A DNA stretch of 64,000 nt, taken from the NCBI RefSeq assembly GCF_002849605.1, contig NZ_NPIB01000001.1, forward strand, positions 248,001-312,000, given 5' to 3'. The notes below the pieces were generated by a model that made no database searches, had not been told where the DNA came from, and saw only the letters and a list, made by a program, of their open reading frames with translations. A program made the position numbers and the translations under genes. This stretch comes from Photobacterium carnosum. GTDB taxonomy: Bacteria; Pseudomonadota; Gammaproteobacteria; Enterobacterales; Vibrionaceae. Position 1 is the stretch's first letter. Each line of letters opens with the position of its first letter. Positions 20,883 to 30,433 of this stretch are shown here, in pieces.

Positions 20883-22343
20883 ATGGAACAGTTTTATCAA
20901 ATCTTAACGTGGATTGGCATTTTCGCCTATTGGCTGTTAATTGCATCTGTCACTGTGCGTGTGGTCTTTAAACGCCGAGCTGTTGGTGTATCTCTCGCAT
21001 GGATGATGATTATTTATATCGTCCCCATTGGCGGTGTTATAGCTTATCTATTATTTGGCGAGCTTAATTTAGGAAAAAAACGGGCGGAACGGGCTCGTGA
21101 AATGTTTTTCCCCTTTCAAAGCTGGTTTCAATGCCTAACTGATTGCCCCGGCCACATGCCACAAAAAATGAGTGATGTTGCAAAACCAATTAACGATCTG
21201 TGTGAGAACCGTTTTGGGTTACCCGGATTAGTCGGTAATCACCTGTCATTAAAATCATCAACCGATGAGATTTTACGATCGCTTATTGCTGATATAAATA
21301 ATGCACAACATTCAATTCATCTAGAGTTTTATATTTGGTATCCAGGCGGCCTTGCTGATGAAGTAGGTGTAGCCCTGATTAAAGCCGCAAAACGTGGTAT
21401 TAGAGTTCGCATATTGCTTGATTCCGCCGGTAGCATGCGTTTCTTCCGCTCTCATTGGCCGAAATTGATTCGAGGTGCAGGTATTGAGCTTGTCGAAGCA
21501 CTCGCTGTTTCACCATTTCGTATGTTCTTACGCCGCTTAGATTTACGTCAACACCGTAAAATAGTGGTTATTGATGACAACATTGCTTATACCGGTTCAA
21601 TGAACTTAGTTGATCCCGCCTTCTTTAAAGTTGATGCGGGTGTCGGTCAGTGGGTGGATGTCATGGTCAGAATCAGTGGCCCGACTGTTTCGGTGCTTAA
21701 TTGTATTCAAGCATGGGATTGGGAAGTGGAAACGGGACAACGTTTTTTACCGCCATTACCTACTTGCCAAATACCAACAGAAGATGAACCAGAGTATGAC
21801 ACGGTACAAGTGATCCCTTCAGGTCCGGGTATGCCTGATGACATTATTCATCAGGTGTTGCTATTAAGTATTTACCAAGCAAAGAAAAGTATTGTTATTA
21901 CCACGCCTTACTTTGTGCCAAGTGAACACTTATTGCATGCAATGAAAGGTGCCGCTGAGCGTAATATTGATGTTCATATTGTACTACCCGATAAAAACGA
22001 TTCGACCATGGTTGAATGGGCAAGTCGTTCTTTCTTTAGTGATTTATTAAAATCAGGGGTACATATTCACCGTTTTCATGGCGGTTTATTACACACTAAA
22101 TCAGTGGTGATTGATGATACTCACTGCTTAATCGGTACGGTTAACCTTGATATGCGCAGTTTATGGCTTAATTTTGAAGTCACAATGGCGGTGGATAATC
22201 TTGAGTTCACCCATAAACTGAGCCAATTACAGCAAAGTTACATTGCCGATTCAGAGCCTGTAGATAAAGAACAATGGGAAAAACGTTCAGTACGTAATAA
22301 ATTTGGTGAACGCTTCTTCTATATGTTTAGCCCATTATTATAA
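20883..22343 (+). CDS. clsA: Cardiolipin synthase A
   Basis: Phospholipase D superfamily membrane enzyme of 486 residues that condenses two phosphatidylglycerols into cardiolipin. Two N-terminal membrane helices (about 8-60) precede two HKD motifs: HRKIVVIDDNIAYTGSMN near residue 223 and HTKSVVIDDTHCLIGTVNLD near residue 404. The length matches E. coli ClsA (486). The C-terminus FGERFFYMFSPLL is typical. A strong terminator follows, so it is probably monocistronic. Confidence 0.96.
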   Translation: MEQFYQILTWIGIFAYWLLIASVTVRVVFKRRAVGVSLAWMMIIYIVPIGGVIAYLLFGELNLGKKRAERAREMFFPFQSWFQCLTDCPGHMPQKMSDVAKPINDLCENRFGLPGLVGNHLSLKSSTDEILRSLIADINNAQHSIHLEFYIWYPGGLADEVGVALIKAAKRGIRVRILLDSAGSMRFFRSHWPKLIRGAGIELVEALAVSPFRMFLRRLDLRQHRKIVVIDDNIAYTGSMNLVDPAFFKVDAGVGQWVDVMVRISGPTVSVLNCIQAWDWEVETGQRFLPPLPTCQIPTEDEPEYDTVQVIPSGPGMPDDIIHQVLLLSIYQAKKSIVITTPYFVPSEHLLHAMKGAAERNIDVHIVLPDKNDSTMVEWASRSFFSDLLKSGVHIHRFHGGLLHTKSVVIDDTHCLIGTVNLDMRSLWLNFEVTMAVDNLEFTHKLSQLQQSYIADSEPVDKEQWEKRSVRNKFGERFFYMFSPLL

Positions 22344-22393
22344 TACGGTGAACATACTGATAATAATTTGATAATAGCTTAATCATAAAAACA

Positions 22394-22422
22394 AAAACGC
22401 CTCAACTAGTGAGGCGTTTTTT
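22394..22422. terminator. Bidirectional terminator between clsA and yiaY
   Basis: The hairpin AAACGCCTC-aactagt-GAGGCGTTT is followed by a T-run and preceded by A residues, between convergent genes. Confidence 0.85.
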
Positions 22423-22465
22423 ATATATTATATATTGCTAATCTTGTTTCACTAACAATGAGCGA

Positions 22466-23614
22466 TTACATTGCAGCCATAAAGATTTGTGAAATTTCTT
22501 CATGCGTTGCTTGCTTAGGATTAGTAAAACCACACGCATCTTTTAATGCATTATCCGCTAACAATGAAACATCTTCAGCTTTCACATTAAGATCTTTTAA
22601 GCCAGCAGGAATACCTACATCTTGAGATAGCGCCATGATTGCATCAATGGCAGCAGCAGCGCCCTGTTGTGGCGTCATTTCAGTCACATTCACACCCATT
22701 GCTGCTGCAACATCACGTAAACGCTCAGGACAAACCTGCGCGTTATAACGTTGAACATGAGGCAATAGAACAGCATTACATACACCGTGTGGCAAGTTAT
22801 AAAAACCACCTAACTGGTGCGCCATTGCATGAACATAACCTAATGATGCATTGTTAAATGCCATGCCAGCCATAAATTGTGCATAAGCCATTTGCTCACG
22901 CGCATTTAAGTTTTGACCGTCTTTAACGGCTGTACGTAAGTTCGCTTCAATCAATTCAATCGCTTTAATCGCAACTGCATCTGTGATTGGTGTAGCGGCA
23001 ATAGACACATAAGCTTCAATAGCATGGGTTAATGCATCCATACCTGTTGCAGCAGTCAATGAAGCAGGTTTTGCTAACATTAATTTAGGATCATTAACTG
23101 ACATTAATGGCGTAGTGTTCTTATCAACAATTGCCATTTTAATATGACGTGCTTCATCTGTAATAATACAGAAACGGGTCATTTCAGAAGCAGTACCCGC
23201 AGTGGTATTAATGGCTACAACAGGTAGTTGTGGTTTTGCAGAACGGTCAACACCTTCGTAATCACCAATCTGACCACCATTCGCTGCTAACAATGCAATA
23301 CCTTTTGCACAATCGTGAGGTGAACCACCACCTAATGAAATAACAAAGTCACAGCCGTTATCTTTTAACAGTGTTAAACCTTGATCAACATTGGTAATGG
23401 TTGGGTTTGGTTGAGTACCAGCGTAAACAACTGAATCAATTCCACGCTCAGTTAATAGCACAACAACTTGCGAAACTACACCAATTTCATTTAATACTTT
23501 ATCGGTTACTATTAATGCTTTTTTAAAACCGTGAGCCTTAACGGCATCCGCCGCTTCTGTCAAACAACCAGCACCCATAAAATTAACACTTGGGATATAA
23601 AATGCACTGCTCAT
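22466..23614 (-). CDS. yiaY: Iron-containing alcohol dehydrogenase YiaY
   Basis: Group III iron-dependent alcohol dehydrogenase of 382 residues, the same length as E. coli YiaY and closely similar throughout. The NAD-binding motif is [13 protein letters not shown]. The metal-binding region is [11 protein letters not shown] with [20 protein letters not shown]. The family reduces aldehydes and oxidises alcohols during anaerobic growth; YiaY has been described as an L-threonine dehydrogenase. A FNR-like sequence lies about 126 bases upstream. adhE, at the right end of the window, shares the same catalytic domain. Confidence 0.93.
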   Translation of the reverse strand: MSSAFYIPSVNFMGAGCLTEAADAVKAHGFKKALIVTDKVLNEIGVVSQVVVLLTERGIDSVVYAGTQPNPTITNVDQGLTLLKDNGCDFVISLGGGSPHDCAKGIALLAANGGQIGDYEGVDRSAKPQLPVVAINTTAGTASEMTRFCIITDEARHIKMAIVDKNTTPLMSVNDPKLMLAKPASLTAATGMDALTHAIEAYVSIAATPITDAVAIKAIELIEANLRTAVKDGQNLNAREQMAYAQFMAGMAFNNASLGYVHAMAHQLGGFYNLPHGVCNAVLLPHVQRYNAQVCPERLRDVAAAMGVNVTEMTPQQGAAAAIDAIMALSQDVGIPAGLKDLNVKAEDVSLLADNALKDACGFTNPKQATHEEISQIFMAAM

Positions 23615-23739
23615 AATAACTTACCTTATTTTTCAAATATTCATTATTAAATATGTCTTATTCTATAAAACAGGTTTAAATAATGACACTCAGCGAAAAT
23701 ACGTCTTAAGTATTTTTACGCCTTTGGTTTTAAAATCTA

Positions 23740-23753
23740 TTTGATCTAAAACA
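23740..23753. promoter_or_regulatory. Possible FNR site upstream of yiaY
   Basis: TTGATCTAAAACAA matches nine of the ten defined bases of the FNR consensus TTGAT-N4-ATCAA. A fermentative alcohol dehydrogenase is a sensible target, but a single near-match in AT-rich DNA is weak evidence. Confidence 0.35.
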
Positions 23754-24007
23754 AGTATTGAAAAAACATTGCAACTTATATGCAAAACCATGAGCAAGAT
23801 CTCAAAAAAACACCCACATTGTTTCCCTATAAAAACAATAATATTCATTAAGGAAACATAAAGCCTTAAAATAACTTATGAAGCAATATCACATCTCAAT
23901 TTAATCGGTACAAAAGTCCAGTAAATGATCACTTTGTCATCTTACTATGAGCAGTATTTCCACCTACTATGCAACTAAAGCAACTTATTATTACTCTTAG
24001 TGCCTTA

Positions 24008-24038
24008 GAATATTCACGATTGATCGATGTGAACATTC
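24008..24038. promoter_or_regulatory. Dyad-symmetric element before the mini-lipoprotein
   Basis: The half-sites GAATATTCAC and GTGAACATTC form an inverted repeat (nine of ten positions) around an 11-base centre. It ends 30 bases before the small lipoprotein ORF. It could be an operator or an RNA hairpin; I cannot name the regulator. Confidence 0.4.
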
Positions 24039-24068
24039 CTGCGCTACATATTTGTTAGGTGGAAGATT

Positions 24069-24158
24069 ATGACGTTTAAATTGACTCCAATTGCTATCTC
24101 TCTGGTATTATCCTTCGGTTTATTTGGGTGTAACAACGATAAGAATCAGCAGATATAA
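24069..24158 (+). CDS. Mini-lipoprotein of 29 residues
   Basis: Short ORF starting MTFKLTPIAISLVLSFGLFG and continuing CNNDKNQQI. It is essentially a lipoprotein signal peptide, with the lipobox LFGC at Cys21, followed by an eight-residue polar tail. A good ribosome binding site (AGGTGGAAG) precedes the ATG and a terminator begins at its stop codon. It may be a genuine tiny lipoprotein, like the entericidins in architecture only, or the start of a truncated lipoprotein gene. Confidence 0.5.
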   Translation: MTFKLTPIAISLVLSFGLFGCNNDKNQQI

Positions 24159-24191
24159 AAAATCCCTCATTAGTTATAACGAAGGATTTTT
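24157..24191 (+). terminator. Terminator after the mini-lipoprotein
   Basis: AAAAATCCCTC pairs imperfectly with GAAGGATTTTT across a short loop and begins at the stop codon of the 29-residue ORF. Confidence 0.6.
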
Positions 24192-24242
24192 ATGTTTAGC
24201 TCAAGCTATTATGACAGCCTGCTATCAATCTAATAATCAGTC

Positions 24243-25517
24243 TTATGACCAAAAATCATCAACGGGTGCAGCTTTATTTTTACGTTTCTTTTTGCCTGTG
24301 CCTTCAGGTTTTGCCATTGGCTTTTCTGCCGCTAATAAGGCTTCTGACTCATCAACTTCAAAACCGGCAACTTGTTCACGCTCAAGTCGAATTTTATTTT
24401 TCTTCTCGATAACTTTAAAGTGATGGCTGTCTTCATAATCAATCAGTGATAATGCTAAACCGACTTCACCCGCACGACCACTACGACCAATACGGTGCAT
24501 GTAATCTGCTGGGCTACGCGGTAAATCAAAGTTAATCACAACAGGTAGCTTTTCAATATCAAGACCACGTGCCGCAATGTCAGTTGCAATCAATACTTCA
24601 ATATCGCCTAATTTAAACGCTTCTAATACACGAGTACGTGCACCTTGACCTTTATCACCGTGGAATACTTCAGCACAAATACCACGTCGAGAAAGTTTAT
24701 CCGCTAAGTGTTCACACGTATTTTTAGCATTCACAAATATAAGCGTTTGACGCCATTGATTTTCTTTAATCAATTGCGCTAATACTGCGGTTTTTTCGCC
24801 TTTATTAACGGTAAACACACGCTGTACTAACGTACTTGCATCAACACTTTGTAATTGAAGCTCAACCGGATCATTAAGTAATTCTTGAGTTAATGTCTTT
24901 ACTTGCTCAGGAAACGTTGCTGAGAATAATAACGTTTGCTTGTTTTTAGGTAACAATGCTAATAATGATGATAATTCTTCAGTAAAGCCAAGACTTAACA
25001 TACGATCAGCTTCATCAAGCACTAAGGTTTTAACCCGATCAAGCTTAATAGCATTACTTGAAATCAAATCTAATAATCGACCCGGTGTTGCCACTAAAAT
25101 ATCTGTACCACCACGTAATGCTAGCATTTGGGTATTGGCTGATACACCACCAAATACAGCAACAGTTTTAATTGCGCCATTAAAATGGGTCGCATAAGAT
25201 TTAATGCTATCTGCAACTTGTTTTGCTAGCTCACGGGTTGGAACTAAAACAAGCCCTGAAACATAGTTACCCTTCGCATTCTTATTTTCAGTAGCTTTAG
25301 TTTGATACAACTGTTGTAACAACGGCAAAGCAAATGTTGCCGTTTTACCTGAACCTGTATTTGCACCCGCAATTAAGTCACGTCCCGCTAATACACTCGG
25401 AATAGCTTGTGCTTGAATAGGCGTTGGCTGTTGATATTCCAGCTCCGTTAATCGTGCTAACAAAGGTGAAATAAGGCCAAGTTCTGCAAAGTTGGCTGGT
25501 GTTGTAATAGTGGTCAT
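24243..25517 (-). CDS. DEAD-box ATP-dependent RNA helicase, RhlE-like
   Basis: RNA helicase of 424 residues with all core motifs in order: Q motif (PTPIQAQAIP), Walker A (GANTGSGKT), PTRELAKQV, TPGRLLDL, the DEAD box (VLDEADRMLSLGF), SAT, ATDIAARGLDIEKL and HRIGRSGRAG. A basic Lys-rich C-terminal tail ends in DDFWS. Such proteins remodel rRNA or mRNA structure, often in ribosome assembly or cold growth. Its subgroup is RhlE-like, but I do not assign a gene symbol. Confidence 0.92.
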   Translation of the reverse strand: MTTITTPANFAELGLISPLLARLTELEYQQPTPIQAQAIPSVLAGRDLIAGANTGSGKTATFALPLLQQLYQTKATENKNAKGNYVSGLVLVPTRELAKQVADSIKSYATHFNGAIKTVAVFGGVSANTQMLALRGGTDILVATPGRLLDLISSNAIKLDRVKTLVLDEADRMLSLGFTEELSSLLALLPKNKQTLLFSATFPEQVKTLTQELLNDPVELQLQSVDASTLVQRVFTVNKGEKTAVLAQLIKENQWRQTLIFVNAKNTCEHLADKLSRRGICAEVFHGDKGQGARTRVLEAFKLGDIEVLIATDIAARGLDIEKLPVVINFDLPRSPADYMHRIGRSGRAGEVGLALSLIDYEDSHHFKVIEKKNKIRLEREQVAGFEVDESEALLAAEKPMAKPEGTGKKKRKNKAAPVDDFWS

Positions 25518-25926
25518 TAATATACAGGCTCAAAACTAAAATAATTGCTGTCATTTTAGCTTATTTAGCCTGTACTCAGTTAGTGATATTCTGTTATGAA
25601 GGTAACTGACGTATTTGGTGAGGGTTTATCGGCTATTGCTGATGGGTTATTTTCAGTCCCCCACTTCATTTGAGCTTGTTCTATCGCACGACAGAAAACA
25701 ACCGCAAATTAACTGCCAGAACATATTCTAATATGAGTACGTATTGCAATACCTCTTACCCCCCCCTTTTGGGTTTGTTATTTACCATTTAAAGTCTCGC
25801 TCTGACCATGAAATGAACGTTGTTATCTATTAACATTACAACAAGAAAAACAAGGCAGGGAATAATTCAATTAGATCATTTTGATACTCATCCCCCCTGT
25901 TACTAAATATCACCTAGGAGCTTTCT
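25518..25926. other. Intergenic region with poly-C tracts
   Basis: About 400 bases between the divergent helicase and reductase genes. It contains two C homopolymer runs (eight bases at 25759-25766 and another before 25900) but no convincing gene. It should hold the promoters of both neighbours. A ribosome binding site (CTAGGAG) stands just before the reductase. Confidence 0.5.
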
Positions 25927-26853
25927 ATGAACAAAAAACACGTTGCAGTTATTGGTGCTACAGGTCAAATAGGGACACCTTTAACTAACGGTTTACTCAC
26001 GTTAGGGCATGATGTCACCGTCATCACTCGTGAGCGTAACGCAAGAAATAGTGCTAAATTAGCGCAGTTTGAAAAGCAGGGAGCGAAGATCGTTGAGTGT
26101 GCAGATATGCATGATGTGGATGCAATGGCAAACATTCTTCAAGGAATTGATACATTGGTAGCAAGCGTTCCTGGCTCTAAAGAAATCATCCAAAAATCCG
26201 AACCGATTTGGCTATCAGCCGCGGTAAAAGCAGGTGTTGAGCGATTTGTACCTACCGAGTTTGGTTCCCACACTCAGGCGATTGAAATGGGAGATGGTGA
26301 AATATTTGACCAAAAAAAACGCTTCCATGATTTACTCATGAACTCAGGTATTGGTTGGACACTTTATTATAATGGTGGGATTTTTGACTATTTCTTACCT
26401 AACTTAAGATTCTTTCGCAAGATCACCACATTTGGGAATCTTGAGTTACCTATTTATACCCACGATATTGAAGATATTGGCTACCTCGCCGCTATGGCAG
26501 TGACGGATGAACGGACGATTAACAAATGTGTCCAGGTTGATTTCAATGCCTTAACTCAAAACGAAATGTTAGCTCAAATCAAACAGAATTGGCCTAATTA
26601 TCCTTTTGAATATGAACACTTCTCTTCAGAATACATCACAGAAATGAAAGAAAAATCAGGTGATGAGATCACATCAAAGAAAGGGAACGAAACTGACAAA
26701 GAGCGTTGGGGCATCAACTATGTTAATTATGTAATTGATAAACTTGCTGCATTTACCGAACAAACTTTACGAGCCAGTGATCTATACCCTGACTATGTGT
26801 GTAAACGCCCAGAAGAAGCATTGAACGATGCGAAATTTGTCTTCGAGGATTAA
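25927..26853 (+). CDS. NmrA/isoflavone-reductase-like NAD(P)-binding protein
   Basis: Atypical short-chain dehydrogenase of 308 residues. The N-terminal Rossmann motif VIGATGQIGTPLTNGLL is followed by VTVITRERNARN, likely NADP-binding. The segment AGVERFVPTEFGSH and the later YYNGGIFDYFLP are like NmrA and phenylcoumaran or isoflavone reductases. Such proteins either reduce aromatic compounds or sense the NADP redox state. The gene begins an accessory-looking group with a transporter, an AraC regulator and a SnoaL-like protein. A terminator follows it. Confidence 0.8.
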   Translation: MNKKHVAVIGATGQIGTPLTNGLLTLGHDVTVITRERNARNSAKLAQFEKQGAKIVECADMHDVDAMANILQGIDTLVASVPGSKEIIQKSEPIWLSAAVKAGVERFVPTEFGSHTQAIEMGDGEIFDQKKRFHDLLMNSGIGWTLYYNGGIFDYFLPNLRFFRKITTFGNLELPIYTHDIEDIGYLAAMAVTDERTINKCVQVDFNALTQNEMLAQIKQNWPNYPFEYEHFSSEYITEMKEKSGDEITSKKGNETDKERWGINYVNYVIDKLAAFTEQTLRASDLYPDYVCKRPEEALNDAKFVFED

Positions 26854-26865
26854 TCAGCCAACATG

Positions 26866-26901
26866 ATAAAAAGAGATAACCTTCTCGTTATTTCTTTTTA
26901 T
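26866..26901 (+). terminator. Terminator after the NmrA-like gene
   Basis: ATAAAAAGAGATAAC pairs with GTTATTTCTTTTTAT (one mismatch). Confidence 0.6.
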
Positions 26902-27028
26902 CCAAGGTACAAGATATAGCAATTTCAACGTTCGAGATTAACCATTTTTCGCCAGAGGTTGACCGTGAATGTCATGTGTTGAGACATTAATATAAAGGCA
27001 TCACTAACCTAATATACAAGTTCTCATT

Positions 27029-28375
27029 ATGGATTCTTGGTTAACCTTATTACCTCCCTGTTTATCAATACTGCTTGCCATCACCACAAAGCAAGTTTAT
27101 GTGGCCATTTTTGCTGGCATCATGGCGGGATCTATCCTGCTATCTCATAATGTCTTACTGGGTATTACAAATAGTTTCAATGCGGTCGCTGATACTTTTC
27201 AGTCATCAAACTCAGTAAAAAGCTTGATATTTATCTTGATGATTGGCGCAATCATCAATGTGATGAAACAATCTGGTGGCATTGATACGCTCATTTATCA
27301 ACTGGTATATAAACGAAATATTGTAAAATCAAAAGGGAGTGCACAGCTTATCACCATCGCCTTTGGCTTTTTAATGTGCCTAGAAGGAGTTGGCTCCATG
27401 ATGTTAATTGGTCTTGTTGGCCGTCCGCTATTTAATCAGTTTGATATTTCACGCGAAAAGCTTGCGTTTATAGCTAATTGCACCGGAGCACCCTTAGCCT
27501 GGCTGATGCCATTTAGTGGCGCAGGGATTTTCCTTGCCAGCCTAATTGCAGTTCAAGTGGAAAATGGCACTTTGGACAAGCCGCCGATGTACTATGTATT
27601 AGCCGCATTACCTTATCAAATCTACACGATGGCTATACTGGCTTTAGTGCTATTGCTGGCGTTGAAGCAGCATGATTTCACTGCTCAAAGTACATCTGCA
27701 AATCAAGTTAATATTGTACCTTCATCTGATCATCAGCCACAAACCAGCATCTTGGCTATTATATTGCCTGTTGCTATCTTATTAGCGTCGATTCTTGTTA
27801 TTACTTACGTAACAAGAGACATCAGTTCAGCGGTTTATTGGAGTGGTTTCATCTCGCTTATCGGATCAGGGATCTACTTTCGAGTCTGCAAAGTTAACAT
27901 TAACCAATATGTAGAATGGTGCGTAAAAGGGATGGAAAACATGCTACCCGCAGCCATCATATTGACATTAGCATTTTCATTAAGCGGAATTACCGGAGAA
28001 CTTGGCACGGGGAAGTATCTGGCTAGTTTTGTATCAAACGAGGTACCTATATGGCTTGTACCGGCTTCTATCTTTGTTATTTGTGTGCTGATTTCATTTT
28101 CTACAGGTAGTTCTGGTGCAACCGTTAGCATCATGACCCCTATTATTATACCGCTTGCGGTTAGTATCGGAATATCGGTACCGCTTGTTATTGCCACAGT
28201 AATTTCAGGCGCTGTATTTGGCGACCAAAGCTCACCAATATCTGATTCAGTGGTTGTCGCCTCATCGGCAGCTAATTGCCCACCAGCAAAACACTTTGCA
28301 ACTCAGTTGCCTTATACTTTGGCTGTCGCTCTACTGTCACTGATGTTTTATCTTATAATGGGTTTTTACACTTAA
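27029..28375 (+). CDS. NhaC-family Na+/H+ antiporter-like transporter
   Basis: Polytopic membrane protein of 448 residues with about 11-12 hydrophobic helices. Conserved ion-transporter motifs include CLEGVGSMMLIGL, NCTGAPLAWLMPFSGAG, FSTGSSGATVSIMTPIIIP and GAVFGDQSSPISDSVVVASS, the last typical of NhaC antiporters and related carriers. The transported solute could be sodium or an organic acid. The AraC-type regulator begins 7 bases downstream, so the two are probably co-transcribed and functionally linked. Confidence 0.85.
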   Translation: MDSWLTLLPPCLSILLAITTKQVYVAIFAGIMAGSILLSHNVLLGITNSFNAVADTFQSSNSVKSLIFILMIGAIINVMKQSGGIDTLIYQLVYKRNIVKSKGSAQLITIAFGFLMCLEGVGSMMLIGLVGRPLFNQFDISREKLAFIANCTGAPLAWLMPFSGAGIFLASLIAVQVENGTLDKPPMYYVLAALPYQIYTMAILALVLLLALKQHDFTAQSTSANQVNIVPSSDHQPQTSILAIILPVAILLASILVITYVTRDISSAVYWSGFISLIGSGIYFRVCKVNINQYVEWCVKGMENMLPAAIILTLAFSLSGITGELGTGKYLASFVSNEVPIWLVPASIFVICVLISFSTGSSGATVSIMTPIIIPLAVSIGISVPLVIATVISGAVFGDQSSPISDSVVVASSAANCPPAKHFATQLPYTLAVALLSLMFYLIMGFYT

Positions 28376-28382
28376 ATATTGA

Positions 28383-29273
28383 ATGAGTATTTATGATATG
28401 AATATCCCTTTAGTCGGCTTTAATCACGTTAAAACATCAAATTGTGAAATTGAAGTTATTGATTTAGAAGCGTTGTATCAATGCAAAGAAAGACTCACTC
28501 ATAACCCCACATTGCCACATCGAGTCAATTTTAATCATATCATTCATATAGAAGAAGGAGAAGGTACCCACCTGATTGACTTTGTGAACTACCCCTATGA
28601 GTCAGGGGCATTTATTTTTATTCAAAAGAACCAAGTGCATGCGTTTGATTTCAGCCATAAACCAAAAGGGAAAGTACTGATATTTACTCAAGAATTCATC
28701 AATCAAGCACTTACCAATATGAGACTACCAGAATTTGTACCAACGCATCTCGAGTACACTTATAAGCCTGTTTTTATTCCTGACCCAGAAACAATAAGCA
28801 GTAGTGAAATATTGCTAACTGAAATCAGCAAAGAACTTCATTATCAGGAATCTAATCCGCTCATCACTATGTTTTTATTTTCTTCACTGTCGCTCATATT
28901 ACGCCGAGTCATGCCAGAAAATCATCATGATAAATTAAACAAAAATCAGTTATCTAAGTTCAATGATTTTGTTGCACGGCTTGAAACAAACTTCCACCGC
29001 ACCCGAGATGCAACCTATTATGCAGACCAACTGCACACGACCTACAAAACCTTAAATCAGATATGCAAATTAGCTTGCAACCAAACAGCTAAGCAACTCA
29101 TCGATGCCTACACTATTTTAGAAGCCAAACGACGGCTGGTTCTGGATGGTCTACCAACCCAGCAGCTTGCTTACGAACTTGGCTTTGAAGATGCCAGTAA
29201 TTTTGTAAAATATTTTAAAAAACATACCTTGATCACCCCATCCCGTTTTCAGAAACAATTCCAAGGTGTGTGA
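28383..29273 (+). CDS. AraC-family transcriptional regulator
   Basis: Regulator of 296 residues. A cupin-like N-terminal sensor half (HIIHIEEGEGTHLIDF) is followed by the C-terminal double helix-turn-helix: YYADQLHTTYKTLNQICK, then AYELGFEDASNFVKYFKKH and TPSRFQKQF. It probably controls the neighbouring reductase, transporter and SnoaL genes in response to a small molecule, by analogy with other AraC regulators encoded beside their targets. It starts 7 bases after the transporter gene. Confidence 0.88.
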   Translation: MSIYDMNIPLVGFNHVKTSNCEIEVIDLEALYQCKERLTHNPTLPHRVNFNHIIHIEEGEGTHLIDFVNYPYESGAFIFIQKNQVHAFDFSHKPKGKVLIFTQEFINQALTNMRLPEFVPTHLEYTYKPVFIPDPETISSSEILLTEISKELHYQESNPLITMFLFSSLSLILRRVMPENHHDKLNKNQLSKFNDFVARLETNFHRTRDATYYADQLHTTYKTLNQICKLACNQTAKQLIDAYTILEAKRRLVLDGLPTQQLAYELGFEDASNFVKYFKKHTLITPSRFQKQFQGV

Positions 29274-29441
29274 TTGACCATTTTCTTACTTATACTGACC
29301 TTATTATCCTCGGCCTTTATAGTATTATTTACTCATTCCAATAAAAGGGAATGATTACAAAAAAGGTCTTTCTACCGTTTTATCCACAACGGTTTTAATG
29401 CGCACTGCATGTACAAGTCAGTTTCAACAGAGGAAAATACG

Positions 29442-30218
29442 ATGAGCATATCTAACAAAGACAAAGCAATTGCCCTGCTTAACAGCATTGAAACTAGAGA
29501 GCAGCAGGCTGTCGCTTATGTCAATCCAGATAAATATATTCAACACAACCTAGCTATTAGTGATGGTCTTGCAGGGTTCGGTGCAGTCCTTCAAGCACTC
29601 CCAGAAAACAGTGCCAAGGTTGATATAAAACGTGCTTATCAAGATGGTAAATACGTATTTACCCATACCGATTACACTTTCTTTGGCCCTAAAGTTGGTT
29701 TTGATGTATTTCGCTTTGAAGATGGCTTAATCGTCGAGCACTGGGATAACCTGACTGAAAAAAGTGCGCTAAACCCAAGTGGTCGCACGCAGCTAGATGG
29801 CGCAACAGCAGTCAGTGATTTAGATAAGACAGAAGAAAACAAAGCACTCGTTACTGACTTTGTTGATACTATTCTTGTTAACGGTAAATTAGCACAACTT
29901 GGTCGTTTTATTGCTGACGGTGACGCGAACTATCTGCAACACAATTCAGCGATTGCAGATGGTCTTTCTGGCTTAGGCAACGCACTGGAAGCTATGGCCA
30001 AACAAGGCATTAAAATGGCTTATACCCAAAACCATATCGTATTGGGTGAAGGTAACTTTGTTTTAAGTATCAGTGAAGGTAGTTTTGCTGGCGAGCATGT
30101 TTCTTTCTATGATTTATTCCGCATTGAAAACAACAAGATTGTAGAGCATTGGGACACCATCGAACCAATTCCAGCAAAAGACTCATGGAAAAACAACAAC
30201 GGTAAATTTGGTTTCTAA
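29442..30218 (+). CDS. Tandem SnoaL-like (NTF2-fold) protein
   Basis: Protein of 258 residues made of two repeated NTF2/SnoaL-like domains. The first has YIQHNLAISDGLAGFGAVLQAL and VFRFEDGLIVEHWDNLTE. The second has YLQHNSAIADGLSGLGNALEAM and LFRIENNKIVEHWDTIEP. Both keep the YxQHN and VEHWD motifs of this hydrolase/isomerase-type family. There is no signal peptide. I chose the ATG at 29442, preceded by AGAGGAA, over an upstream in-frame start. It ends at a clear terminator. Confidence 0.82.
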   Translation: MSISNKDKAIALLNSIETREQQAVAYVNPDKYIQHNLAISDGLAGFGAVLQALPENSAKVDIKRAYQDGKYVFTHTDYTFFGPKVGFDVFRFEDGLIVEHWDNLTEKSALNPSGRTQLDGATAVSDLDKTEENKALVTDFVDTILVNGKLAQLGRFIADGDANYLQHNSAIADGLSGLGNALEAMAKQGIKMAYTQNHIVLGEGNFVLSISEGSFAGEHVSFYDLFRIENNKIVEHWDTIEPIPAKDSWKNNNGKFGF

Positions 30219-30237
30219 GCTAAATCAATCATCCAAT

Positions 30238-30272
30238 AAACCGTAGCAGCCATATTGCTACGGTTTGATTTT
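30238..30272 (+). terminator. Terminator after the SnoaL-like gene
   Basis: AAACCGTAGCA-gccatat-TGCTACGGTTT is followed by a T-rich stretch. Confidence 0.8.
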
Positions 30273-30433
30273 CTGTTTAACCATCCTTCCTTTTATCTCA
30301 TTACCTCTATTACGAGGATATCTGGTGCTGTCGTAAAATTTTGGTAAGTACAAACGTATCGAATTCTAAATACAACTATGCAGTGAATACAATAACTCTA
30401 CGACTCACTGTAGGGAATGACGGGTGTTGATTT

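Noticed and set aside
25596..25673. 25-codon ORF (MKVTDVFGEG...) upstream of the NmrA-like gene
   Set aside because: No ribosome binding site, and it is very short. Coding is not supported.
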